Below, piece after piece: positions 33,606 to 42,083 of a stretch of DNA of 64,000 nucleotides. Under the pieces are notes generated by a model. The model had not been told where the DNA came from. It was given only the letters and a program-made list of their open reading frames with translations, and made no database searches. The stretch is from Neisseria meningitidis. Lineage in GTDB: Bacteria; Pseudomonadota; Gammaproteobacteria; Burkholderiales; Neisseriaceae. The stretch spans positions 62,001-126,000 of the forward strand of contig NZ_LR134525.1 of assembly GCF_900638555.1 (NCBI RefSeq). The letters are read 5' to 3'. A program made the translations under genes and the position numbers. How positions within the stretch are numbered: position 1 is the first letter of the stretch; each line of letters begins with the position of its first letter.

Positions 33606-34241
33606 ATGTATAGTAATAAATTAATCTCCTTTTTTTTCTATTGCCTTTATTGTGCTATGCAGTTGAGTTTGATGAAACTCAATATAACGACTGTAAAGAT
33701 AAATCTATGTTATGTGCTGTCAGAATTGATTCTCCCAAAGGCAATAACTATAGTGGATTAACAAAAATCAGGACAAGGCGACGAAGCCGCAGACAGTACA
33801 AATAGTACGGCAAGGCGAGGCAACGACGTACTGGTTTAAATTTAATCCACTATATAAATCTATGTGGTTTGACAATGGCAAGTTAGTATTTATATCCTTT
33901 ACTAATCAACAAATGGAAAATCAAAGTCGCCCATCTCTAGCGATGTTTATTAGTGATGACAAAATATCCAGTACCAATATTGATGAATTTTTAGCATCTT
34001 TCGATCCTGATAAATATCGAATATTTCATGATCCAAGATATAAATTTTTACCTAGTATGTCGAACTCATTGTAATCCTTATTCTCTTTTTGATATTGATA
34101 GCAAATATAAACCTGATGAGAAAGATAAAATCTTTTTTTCAATCCCGACAGATAACACAGATTTTTATAAGAGTTTTTATTTAAATAAGGATTATATAGA
34201 AGGTATATATCCTAGTAGGCATAATGGCAGCTATTACAAAA
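33606..34241 (+). pseudogene. Broken gene for a small secreted or surface protein
   Basis: From the ATG at 33606 a signal-peptide-like start MYSNKLISFFF runs into a T8 tract (33630-33637). Shifted by one base it continues LLPLLCYAVEFDETQYNDCK and CAVRIDSPKGNN. A Correia element interrupts it at 33749-33854. After the element it resumes with KSMWFDNGKLVFISFTNQQ, shifts frame again at about 34060 (FLPSMSNSL, stop), and continues PYSLFDIDSKYKPDEKDKI to a second Correia element at 34242. It is AT-rich, so probably acquired. The family is not recognised. At least two frameshifts and two insertions make it inactive. Confidence 0.6.
33749..33854. mobile_element. Correia element (106 bp) inside a broken gene
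   Basis: TATAGTGGATTAACAAAAAT at the left, AAATTTAATCCACTATA at the right. Coding similarity of the host gene continues on both sides, so this is an insertion into the gene. Confidence 0.95.
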
Positions 34242-34347
34242 TATAGTGGATTAAATTTAAACCAGTACAGCGTTGCCTCGCCTTGCCGTACTATTTGTAC
34301 TGTCTGCGGCTTCGTCGCCTTGTCCTGATTTTTGTTAATCCACTATA
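34242..34347. mobile_element. Correia element (106 bp) at the joint of two broken genes
   Basis: TATAGTGGATTAAATTTAAA at the left, TTTTTGTTAATCCACTATA at the right, inverse orientation to the one at 33749. Left of it ends the broken secreted-protein gene; right of it begins a 5'-truncated IS110-type transposase. Confidence 0.95.
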
Positions 34348-34864
34348 TCTGCATCAGATTCATGAAACGCAAGTCGGAAGCGTCAAACAACTGATTACCC
34401 ATTTTGACCGGCTGATTGACGAATTGGACAAACAAATCGACGACCACACCCACACGCATTTTGACGGCAAAGCCCAAGTGGCGGAGCAAATCAAAGGCAT
34501 CGGTTCGATAACGACGGCTACGCTGATGGCGATGCTGCCTGAGTTGGGGCGGCTGTCGCACAAACGGATAGCGAGTTTGGTCGGCATTGCCCCGCACCCG
34601 AGGGAGAGCGGGGAAACCAAATTCAAAAGCCGCTGCTTTGGCGGAAGGTCTGCGGTGCTTAAGGCACTGTATATGGCTACCGTGGCAGCGACACGTTTTG
34701 AACCGCTTATTCGGGATTTCTACCAACGCCTGCCGTCCGAGGGTAAGCCGTATAAGGTTGCCGTTACGGCATGTATGCGCAAACTGCTGACGATATCGAA
34801 TGCCCGGATGCGTGATTATTTTGCCGAAAACGATACCGCCGAAAATGGTATCCAAACGGCTTGA
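34348..34864 (+). pseudogene. 5'-truncated IS110-family (Piv-like) transposase
   Basis: The frame opens at the Correia element and runs LHQIHETQVGSVKQL..., with the C-terminal IS110 domain: IKGIGSITTATLMAML, LSHKRIASLVGIAPHPRESG, SRCFGGRSAVLKALY, and ACMRKLLTISNARMRD, to a stop at 34864. The N-terminal DEDD catalytic part is missing. Established knowledge: related piv/irg elements are common in pathogenic neisseriae and often lie beside repeat arrays. It is inactive. Confidence 0.85.
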
Positions 34865-34947
34865 TTTGAGTTTTGGTATTTTTGCCCGACGGGGTGAAAA
34901 ATACAGTTGCTACGGCTCGCCGAATCATCAGAAATACCCGAACCGTC

Positions 34948-35645
34948 ATTCCCGCGCAGGTGGGAATCCAGACCGGTCGGCACGGAAACTTATCGGGTAA
35001 AACGGTTTCTGGAGATTTTTCGTCTTGGATTCCCACTTTCGTGGGAATGACGGAATGTAGGTTCGTAGGAATGACGTGGTGCAGGTTTCCGTATGGATGG
35101 ATTCGTCATTCCCGCGCAGGCGGGAATCTAGTCTGTTCGGTTTCAGTTATTTTCGATAAATGCCTGTTGCTTTTCATTTCTAGATTCACACTTTCGCGGG
35201 AATGACGAATTTTAGGTTTCTGATTTTGGTTTTCTGTCCTTGTGGGAATGACGGGATGTAGGTTCGTAGGAATGACGTGGTGCAGGTTTCCGTGCGGATA
35301 GATTCGTCATTCCCGCGTAGGCGGGAATCTAGTCTGTTCGGTTTCAGTTATTTCCGATAAATTCCTGTTGCTTTTCATTTCTAGATTCCCACTTTCGTGG
35401 GAATGACGGTTCAGTTGCTACGGTTACTGTCAGGTTTCGGTTATGTTGGAATTTCGGGAAACTTATGATTCGTCATTCCCGCGCAGGCGGGAATCTGGAA
35501 TTTCAATGCCTCAAGAATTTATCGGAAAAAACAAAACCCTTCCGCCGTCATTCCCACGAAAGTGGGAATCTAGAAATGAAAAGCAACAGGAATTTATCGG
35601 AAATGACCGAAACTGAACGGACTGGATTCCCGCTTTTGCGGGAAT
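34948..35645. repeat. Array of nine dRS3 repeats with spacer RS sequences (NIME)
   Basis: The 20-base dRS3 unit ATTCCC-N8-GGGAAT occurs at 34948, 35029, 35108, 35184 (one change), 35309, 35384, 35475, 35550 and 35626, alternating in orientation of the inner eight bases. The spacers repeat too (for example GTCTGTTCGGTTTCAGTTAT and TTGCTTTTCATTTCTAGATT). Such intergenic mosaic arrays are typical of N. meningitidis and serve as recombination and filamentous-phage integration sites. There is no gene in 34865-35887. Confidence 0.92.
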
Positions 35646-35665
35646 GACGGCGACAGGGTTGCTGT

Positions 35666-35820
35666 TATAGTGGATGAACAAAAACCAGTACGGCGTTGCC
35701 TCGCCTTAGCTCAAAGAGAACGATTCTCTAAGGTGCTGAAGCACCAAGTGAATCGGTTCCGTACTATCTGTACTGTCTGCGGCTTCGTCGCCTTGTCCTG
35801 ATTTTTGTTAATCCATTATA
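35666..35820. mobile_element. Full-length Correia element (155 bp) with degenerate ends
   Basis: TATAGTGGATGAACAAAAAC at the left and TTTTTGTTAATCCATTATA at the right, each with one change that is not matched in the other end. Long-form core. It lies between the dRS3 array and the end of putA. Confidence 0.92.
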
Positions 35821-35853
35821 AAAATGCCGTCTGAAAGGTTTTCAGACGGCATT
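35821..35853. terminator. Inverted DUS pair after putA
   Basis: AAAATGCCGTCTGAAA and TTTTCAGACGGCATT pair with a small loop, about 35 bases past the putA stop. Confidence 0.75.
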
Positions 35854-35887
35854 GGTTCACGGGCCGCGCTCGGGGATTTCGGTAAAA

Positions 35888-38800
35888 TCAGTCGGCAACC
35901 GCCATCAGGCTGGCGTTGCCGCCGGCGGCTGTGGTGTTGACGCTGCAAGAGATTTCTTCAAACACTTGCAGGATGTCGAGTCCGTTTTCCGAAGGGAGGA
36001 TGCGGATGAGTGCGCCGTCGTGGGCGGCAAGTTCCTGTTTGCGCGCGCTGTCCAAAGGCGACAGGGCGGCAACGTGGCTGATGTCGGCGGTTTCGGGTTT
36101 GCCGTTGACCAGCAGCAGACCTTCCAAGTCGGCGGTGTAGGAAGCCAGCGGGCTGTCGGGTTCGACCACTGCCTGTACGCCGGAGGCGGCAAGTTCGGTT
36201 AGGGCGCAGAAGGCTTGCAGGAGGCTGCCGCCGTGTATCCAAACGCGTTTGGGCGCGTGCCATGAGATGCTGTTGCGCTCGCCGGTCGGTCCGGTAAGGA
36301 CGGTTTCGGCACGGCGCAGGGTGCGGATGCGGGCGTGTCCCAAAGCGGCCGCTGCGGCTTTTTTCTCTTCGGCGTTGAACGGTAGTTTGTGAACCAGTGC
36401 TTCGAGGCGTTTGAGTGCGGCTTCGTCCGCCTGTCCGATTTGGCTCAGGGTCGGGGCAACCCATTCGCCGGCGCGGGTCAGTTTTTGCAGGTAGAATGAA
36501 CCGCCTGCTTTGGGACCTGTGCCGGACAGACCGTGTCCGCCGAAGGGCTGTACGCCGACGACTGCGCCGACGATGTTGCGGTTGACGTAAACGTTGCCGG
36601 CTTCGATGCGGCTGCGGATGTGGCGTACCGTGCCTTCGATGCGGCTGTGTACGCCGTGGGTCAGGGCGTAGCCTTTGCTGTTGATTTGGTCGATGACGCT
36701 GTCGAGTTCGTCGGCGCGGTAGCGGACGACGTGCAGGACGGGACCGAAGACTTCGCGTTGCAGTTCGTTGAGGTTGTTCAATTCAAACAGGATGGGGCGG
36801 ACGAACGTGGATTTTTCGGAATCGACATCGGCAGCGGTTTTGACTTCGTGGTAAGACTTGGCAACGCCTTTCATTTTGTTGATGTGGTTCAACAGGTTTT
36901 GCTGCGCTTCGGCATCGATGACGGAGCCGACATCGGTGGTGAGTTGAATCGGTTTGCCGACGACGAGTTCGTCCATCGCGCCTTTGATCATGTCGAGCAT
37001 ACGGTCGGCAACGTCTTCTTGGACGCACAAGATACGCAGGGCGGAGCAGCGTTGTCCCGCGCTGTCGAAGGCGGAGTTCAATACGTCGGCGCAGACTTGT
37101 TCGGCAAGTGCAGTGGAATCGACAATCATGGCGTTTTGTCCGCCGGTTTCGGCAATTAGGACGGGATTGTCGCCGCGTTTGGCAAGGGCTTTGTTGATCA
37201 GGCGCGCCACTTCGGTCGAGCCGGTGAAAATCACGCCGCCGATGCGGGCATCGTTGGTCAATGCCGCACCCACGTCGCCTGCGCCGAGGACGAGTTGCAG
37301 GGCGGAAGTCGGGATGCCGGCTTCGTGCATGAGGGAAACGGCATAACCGGCAATCAGGCTGGTTTGTTCGGCGGGTTTGGCGATGACGGTGTTGCCTGCC
37401 GCCAATGCGGAAACGACTTCGCCGGTAAAGATGGCGAGCGGGAAGTTCCACGGGCTGATGGCGACAATCGCGCCGACGGCTTTTGCGTCTTGAGGCAGGG
37501 TATGTTCGGCTTCGTTTGCGTAGTAGCGGCAGAAATCGACGGCTTCGCGCACTTCGGCAATGGCGTTGTTCAGCGTTTTGCCTGCTTCGCGCACGGCAAG
37601 CATCATCAGTGCTGGGGTGTGCTGCTCCAGCAAATCGGCAAAACGGCGCAGGCAGGCGGCGCGTTCGGCGGCAGGTGTCGCACTCCATTCGGGGAACGCG
37701 GCAACGGCTGCGCCAACCGCTTCTTGGGCAAGCGCGGCATCGGCAAAGCTGACTGTGCCGACGATGTCGTCGTGGTCGGCAGGATTTTTAATCGGTTGTG
37801 CTTCGCCGACATCGCGGGCTTTGCCGTTGACGATGGATGCGGCGTGGAAGTCTTGCGCGGCGGCTTTGTTCATCTGTTCTTGAAGCTGCTGCAATACGTT
37901 TTCGTTGCTCAAGTCCACGCCTTGCGAGTTCAGACGGCATTTGCCGTACAAATCGCGCGGCAGTGGCAGGGCGTTGTGCAGGTGGATGCCTTGTTCGGCG
38001 ATGGTGTCAAACGGGCTGCGGATGAGCGTGTCGATGCTGATGTTTTCATCAACGATTTGGTTGACGAAAGACGAGTTCGCGCCGTTTTCCAACAGGCGGC
38101 GCACCAAGTAGGCGAGCAGGGTTTCGTGTGTGCCGACTGGGGCGTACACGCGCACGCGGCGGCCTAAGTTTTGCGGGCCGACGACTTGGTCGTACAGGGT
38201 TTCGCCCATACCGTGCAGGCATTGGTGTTCAAAATCTTTGCCTTTACCCATTTGGTAGATTGCGCCCAAAGTGTAGGCGTTGTGGGTGGCAAATTGCGGG
38301 AATACCGCGTCTTGCGCGGAAAGCAGTTTGCGCGCGCAGGCGAGGTAGGAGATGTCGGTGTGGACTTTGCGGGTGTAGGTCGGATAGCCGTTCAAGCCGT
38401 CCACTTGCGCCCATTTGATTTCGCTGTCCCAATACGCGCCTTTGACGAGGCGGATCATTAGTTTTTGGTTGTTGCGGCGGGCAAGGTCGATCAGGTAGTC
38501 GATAACGAACGGACAACGTTTTTGGTAGGCTTGGACAACGAAACCGATACCTTTGTAGCCAGCCAAGTCAGGGTCTGAAACCAAAGCCTCCATCAAATCC
38601 AAAGACAGCTCCAGACGGTTGGCTTCTTCGGCATCGATGTTGATACCGATATCGTATTTTTTACCCAAAAGGAACAGCTCTTTCAGGCGCGGCAACAGTT
38701 CGCCCATCACACGGCCGTGTTGGGCGCGCGAGTAGCGCGGATGGATGGCGGAAAGTTTGACGGAAATGCCGTTGCCTTCGTAAACGCCTTGTCCTGCCGC

Positions 38801-39493
38801 ATCTTTGCCGATGGCGTGGATGGCTTCGACATAGTCGCGGTAGTAGCGGTCGGCATCGGCTTGGGTGTAGGCGGCTTCGCCCAACATATCGAAGGAGAAG
38901 CGGTAGCCCATTTTTTCGCGTTCTTTACCGTTTTGCAGGGCTTCTTCAATGGTCTGTCCGGTCACAAACTGCTTGCCCAACAGGCGCATTGCGTAGTTCA
39001 CACCTTGACGGATGAGGGGGGCACCGCCTTTGCTGATCAGGCGGCTGAGTGCGGAACTCATTTGTTTGTCGTTTGTGGCGGTCAGTTTGCCGGTAATCAG
39101 CAGGCCCCAGGCGGCGGCGTTGACGAAGAGGGAAGGGCTGTTGTTCAAATGGCTTTTCCAGTTGCCGTCTGAAATCTTGTCGGCAATCAGGCGGTCGCGC
39201 GTGGCGTTGTCGGGGATACGCAGCAGGGCTTCTGCCAGACACATCAGCGCGATGCCTTCTTCGCTGGAGAGTGAAAACTCGTGCATCAGCGCATCCACGC
39301 CGCCGGCTTTGGTGCGGCCGGCGCGGACTTGGGTAACCAAACGGCGGGCAAGCTCGGAGGCGGCGTTGCGCTCTTCGTCGCTCATCTGTGCACGTTGCAA
39401 CATATCCTGTACGGCTTCGATTTCATTACGGCGGTAGGCATCGGTTATCGCTTGGCGCAGGGCAGTTTGTGCCGGAAATGCAAAATGAAACAT
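35888..39493 (-). CDS. putA: Bifunctional proline dehydrogenase / glutamate-semialdehyde dehydrogenase
   Basis: It oxidises proline to glutamate in two steps. The 1201-residue protein has the FAD-dependent proline dehydrogenase barrel at about 150-470 (EGNGISVKLSAIHPRYSR, MIRLVKGAYWDSEIK, QFATHNAYTL, YAPVGTHETLLAYLVRRLLENG) and the aldehyde dehydrogenase at about 530-1000 (ISPWNFPLAIF, AETGGQNAMIV, catalytic Cys in SAGQRCSALR, FGPVLHVVRY). A C-terminal domain follows. Compared with long enteric PutA (about 1320), it lacks the N-terminal ribbon-helix-helix repressor domain: it starts straight at MFHFAFPAQTALRQAI. It is transcribed with or after putP. Confidence 0.95.
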   Translation of the reverse strand: MFHFAFPAQTALRQAITDAYRRNEIEAVQDMLQRAQMSDEERNAASELARRLVTQVRAGRTKAGGVDALMHEFSLSSEEGIALMCLAEALLRIPDNATRDRLIADKISDGNWKSHLNNSPSLFVNAAAWGLLITGKLTATNDKQMSSALSRLISKGGAPLIRQGVNYAMRLLGKQFVTGQTIEEALQNGKEREKMGYRFSFDMLGEAAYTQADADRYYRDYVEAIHAIGKDAAGQGVYEGNGISVKLSAIHPRYSRAQHGRVMGELLPRLKELFLLGKKYDIGINIDAEEANRLELSLDLMEALVSDPDLAGYKGIGFVVQAYQKRCPFVIDYLIDLARRNNQKLMIRLVKGAYWDSEIKWAQVDGLNGYPTYTRKVHTDISYLACARKLLSAQDAVFPQFATHNAYTLGAIYQMGKGKDFEHQCLHGMGETLYDQVVGPQNLGRRVRVYAPVGTHETLLAYLVRRLLENGANSSFVNQIVDENISIDTLIRSPFDTIAEQGIHLHNALPLPRDLYGKCRLNSQGVDLSNENVLQQLQEQMNKAAAQDFHAASIVNGKARDVGEAQPIKNPADHDDIVGTVSFADAALAQEAVGAAVAAFPEWSATPAAERAACLRRFADLLEQHTPALMMLAVREAGKTLNNAIAEVREAVDFCRYYANEAEHTLPQDAKAVGAIVAISPWNFPLAIFTGEVVSALAAGNTVIAKPAEQTSLIAGYAVSLMHEAGIPTSALQLVLGAGDVGAALTNDARIGGVIFTGSTEVARLINKALAKRGDNPVLIAETGGQNAMIVDSTALAEQVCADVLNSAFDSAGQRCSALRILCVQEDVADRMLDMIKGAMDELVVGKPIQLTTDVGSVIDAEAQQNLLNHINKMKGVAKSYHEVKTAADVDSEKSTFVRPILFELNNLNELQREVFGPVLHVVRYRADELDSVIDQINSKGYALTHGVHSRIEGTVRHIRSRIEAGNVYVNRNIVGAVVGVQPFGGHGLSGTGPKAGGSFYLQKLTRAGEWVAPTLSQIGQADEAALKRLEALVHKLPFNAEEKKAAAAALGHARIRTLRRAETVLTGPTGERNSISWHAPKRVWIHGGSLLQAFCALTELAASGVQAVVEPDSPLASYTADLEGLLLVNGKPETADISHVAALSPLDSARKQELAAHDGALIRILPSENGLDILQVFEEISCSVNTTAAGGNASLMAVAD

Positions 39494-39634
39494 TTTTTGG
39501 ATTCTCCAAAGTTTTTCGGGGGGCAGGCGGCATCGGTGCGGCCTGAATACGGTAATATCGTAATAAATCCGCAGATGAAATACAAGGCTTCAAATGCGGG
39601 CAGGGTAGGTGCTTCCGTTTCTTTGAAAATGAAA

Positions 39635-39690
39635 CGGGTAAAACACAAATAAGGCCTGTATGCAGGCAAGGTTTATTTGTGTTTGACCCG
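39635..39690 (-). promoter_or_regulatory. Long hairpin between putP and putA
   Basis: Arms of 18 bases with one mismatch: CGGGT-A-AAACACAAATAA and TTATTTGTGTTT-G-ACCCG, plus an inner CCTG/CAGG stem. It has no T run after it on the minus strand, so it may be an RNA-processing or attenuation structure instead of a plain terminator. Confidence 0.6.
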
Positions 39691-39698
39691 GAAACGGG

Positions 39699-39735
39699 TT
39701 CAGACGGCACGAACCGGGATGCCGTGCCGTCTGAA
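39699..39735. terminator. Inverted DUS pair after putP
   Basis: TTCAGACGGCAC and GTGCCGTCTGAA form a 12-base stem just downstream of the putP stop. Confidence 0.7.
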
Positions 39736-39741
39736 AGGGGT

Positions 39742-41268
39742 TTATCGGGCGGCGCGGTAATCTGCGTCGGCTTTTTCAAAGCGTTCTTGGATTTCGCGCG
39801 AAGGTTCTTTGTTGAACAGGGAAACCAACACGGCAATGATTAAGCAAACAATAAAGCCCGGGACGATTTCGTACATCGTCAACAAGCCGCTTTCGCCTGC
39901 TGCTTGAGCCGGTTTTTTTATCCATTCCGCCCATACGACTACGGTTAAGGCACCTGCAACCATACCCGACAACGCGCCGTAGGCAGTGATGCGTTTCCAC
40001 AATACGGACAGAATCACAATCGGGCCGAACGCCGCACCGAAACCTGCCCACGCATAAGACACCAGTCCCAATACTTTGCTGTTCGGATCGGAAGCAATCA
40101 GGATGGAAATCACGGCAATCGCCAAGACCATCAGGCGGCCGACCCATACCAGTTCCGACTGTTGCGCGTTTTTACGCAAAAAGCCTTTGTAGAAGTCTTC
40201 GGTAATCGCGCTGGAGCAAACCAAAAGCTGGCAGGACAGGGTGGACATCACCGCCGCCAAAATCGCGCTCAAAATGATGCCGGCGATCCAAGGGTTGAAC
40301 AGCAGGGTGGAAAGCGCGATGAAGATGCGTTCGTGGTTGCCGCTCATAGAAGAAACTTTGTCGGGATTTGCACCGAAATACGCAATGCCGAAATAACCGA
40401 CCGCCACCGCGCCCGCAAGGCACAACGCCATCCAAGTCATGCCGATGCGGCGTGCGGATACCAGCGATTTCGCGCTTTCGGCCGCCATAAAGCGCGCCAA
40501 AATGTGCGGCTGTCCGAAATAGCCCAAGCCCCATGCGGCGGTGGAAATGATGCCGATGACGGTCGTACCGGCAAACAGGCTGCCGTATGCTTTGCCCGTG
40601 CCTGCGGCGACGCTTTGAATCGCGGCAGACATCTGTTCCGCGCCGCCCAAGCCCAGATAGACCATCACCGGCGTTAAAATCAGGGCGAAAATCATTAAAG
40701 AAGCCTGCAGCGTATCCGTCCAGCTGACCGCCAAGAAGCCGCCCAAGAAGGTATAGGCGATGGTCGCGCCCGCGCCCAGCCACATTGCCTGATTGTAAGT
40801 CATACCTTCAAACAGGCTTTGGAACAGGGTTGCGCCCGCCACAATGCCCGAGGCGCAATAAATCGTGAAGAAGAACAGGATAATCAGTGCGGAAACCACT
40901 TTCATCAAGTGTCCGCCCGCGCCGAAGCGGTGGAAGAAATAATCCGGCAGCGTCAGCGCATTGTTGGCGTATTCGGTATGCACGCGCAGGCGGCCCGCCA
41001 CCAAGAGCCAGTTGAAATACGCGCCGACCAAGAGGCCGATGGCAATCCAAGCCTCATTCAAACCGCTCAGGTAAATCGCGCCCGGCAGACCCATCAGCAG
41101 CCAGCCGGACATATCGGACGCGCCTGCCGACATCGCGGTAACAAACGGGCCTAGGCTGCGCCCGCCCAAAATATAATCGTCGAAATTGCGCGTGGAAAAA
41201 TAAGCGGCAAGCCCGATGAGAAGGACTGCAACCAAATAGATTGCAAAAGTGATGTACATGGGATTCAT
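39742..41268 (-). CDS. putP: Sodium/proline symporter
   Basis: An inner-membrane SSS-family symporter that takes up proline with Na+ for PutA. The 508 residues form about thirteen membrane segments. The N-terminal block DYILGGRSLGPFVTAMSAGASDMSGWLLMG (shown here as GGRSLGPF and SAGASDMSGW), the WGLGYFGQPHILARFMAA motif and the acidic linker-free C-terminus fit PutP. GAGGAATAGCAC precedes the ATG. The gene lies 248 bases upstream of putA on the same strand. Confidence 0.94.
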   Translation of the reverse strand: MNPMYITFAIYLVAVLLIGLAAYFSTRNFDDYILGGRSLGPFVTAMSAGASDMSGWLLMGLPGAIYLSGLNEAWIAIGLLVGAYFNWLLVAGRLRVHTEYANNALTLPDYFFHRFGAGGHLMKVVSALIILFFFTIYCASGIVAGATLFQSLFEGMTYNQAMWLGAGATIAYTFLGGFLAVSWTDTLQASLMIFALILTPVMVYLGLGGAEQMSAAIQSVAAGTGKAYGSLFAGTTVIGIISTAAWGLGYFGQPHILARFMAAESAKSLVSARRIGMTWMALCLAGAVAVGYFGIAYFGANPDKVSSMSGNHERIFIALSTLLFNPWIAGIILSAILAAVMSTLSCQLLVCSSAITEDFYKGFLRKNAQQSELVWVGRLMVLAIAVISILIASDPNSKVLGLVSYAWAGFGAAFGPIVILSVLWKRITAYGALSGMVAGALTVVVWAEWIKKPAQAAGESGLLTMYEIVPGFIVCLIIAVLVSLFNKEPSREIQERFEKADADYRAAR

Positions 41269-41749
41269 GTGCTATTCCTCGTCTAAAACTTCAGAATTAC
41301 AGGCTTTGAAATTGCAAGCAACTTGAGCCTGAAATGTTTTTCTAATAAAAGTACAACGGAAAATCCGGACACCCGAAAGGGGATTCGGATAAATTATCTT
41401 CAATCACAATAAGATATGTAATAAAACTATATGAAATTGTAAATAATCCGTTTCAGCATAACCCAATTTCTGTTGTTTGCAAAGCACTTAATGGCTTAAA
41501 AAGCCGAGTTTGAAACGATGCGCGTCGGAAAAATCATTTAAAACAGCATATTGTTTTGTAGTGTCTTGTAATCGGGCGTTGCGCGGAATATGAAATCCGT
41601 TTTCAGGCGGCAGGTGTTTTGAGGTGTAATTTAGCAACCGCAAAGGAGGCGCGGTATGTTTTGCCGATTATCCGCCGCCCGTTTTCAGACGGCATTTTTC
41701 CTTATACAATAGCCGATTGAATTTGATATGTTCAGGAAGGATACAGATT
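41269..41749. other. 481-bp intergenic region between putP and ubiK
   Basis: It is AT-rich near putP, where the putP promoter must lie; I cannot pick it with confidence. Near ubiK there is one DUS (TTCAGACGGC, about 41685) and a possible -10 TACAAT at 41705. A 19-codon frame MFCRLSAARFQTAFFLIQ (41656-41712) has a very good ribosome site AAAGGAGG but reads through the DUS. Confidence 0.5.
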
Positions 41750-42070
41750 ATGTTCGGCAAGCAGCTTTTTGAGGAAGTCGGCTCGAAAATCAGCGAAACC
41801 ATCGCCAACAGCCCTGCCAAAGATGTGGAAAAAAATATTAAGGCGATGCTGGGCGGCGCGTTCAACCGTATGGATCTGGTTACGCGCGAAGAATTCGACA
41901 TCCAGCAGCAGGTTTTAATCAAAACCCGTACCAAACTGGCGGCTTTGGAAGCGCGTTTGGCAAAACTCGAAGCCGCGCAAAATCCCGAACGGGCAGCATT
42001 GGAAGCGGCTGAAGCCGCTGCCGAAGAAGCCGTCGCCGAAATCAGGCAGCAAACCGAAGCCGGCGAATAA
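41750..42070 (+). CDS. ubiK: Ubiquinone biosynthesis accessory factor UbiK (BMFP/YqiC family)
   Basis: A 106-residue coiled-coil protein. The UbiK/BMFP family assists the ubiquinone hydroxylation complex under aerobic growth and can bind membranes. The sequence has FGKQLFEEVGSKISE, IKAMLGGAFNRMDLVTREEFD, and the heptad LAALEARLAKLEA, then an Ala/Glu-rich tail. The ATG at 41750 is preceded by AGGAAGGATAC; the earlier ATG at 41717 is not supported. comM starts 13 bases later, as in many proteobacteria. Confidence 0.88.
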   Translation: MFGKQLFEEVGSKISETIANSPAKDVEKNIKAMLGGAFNRMDLVTREEFDIQQQVLIKTRTKLAALEARLAKLEAAQNPERAALEAAEAAAEEAVAEIRQQTEAGE

Positions 42071-42083
42071 GGCCGTCTGAAAT

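Noticed and set aside
34948..35645. Regularly spaced repeats considered as a CRISPR array
   Set aside because: The repeats are palindromic 20-mers in variable spacing with repeated, not unique, spacers and no cas genes nearby; they match dRS3.
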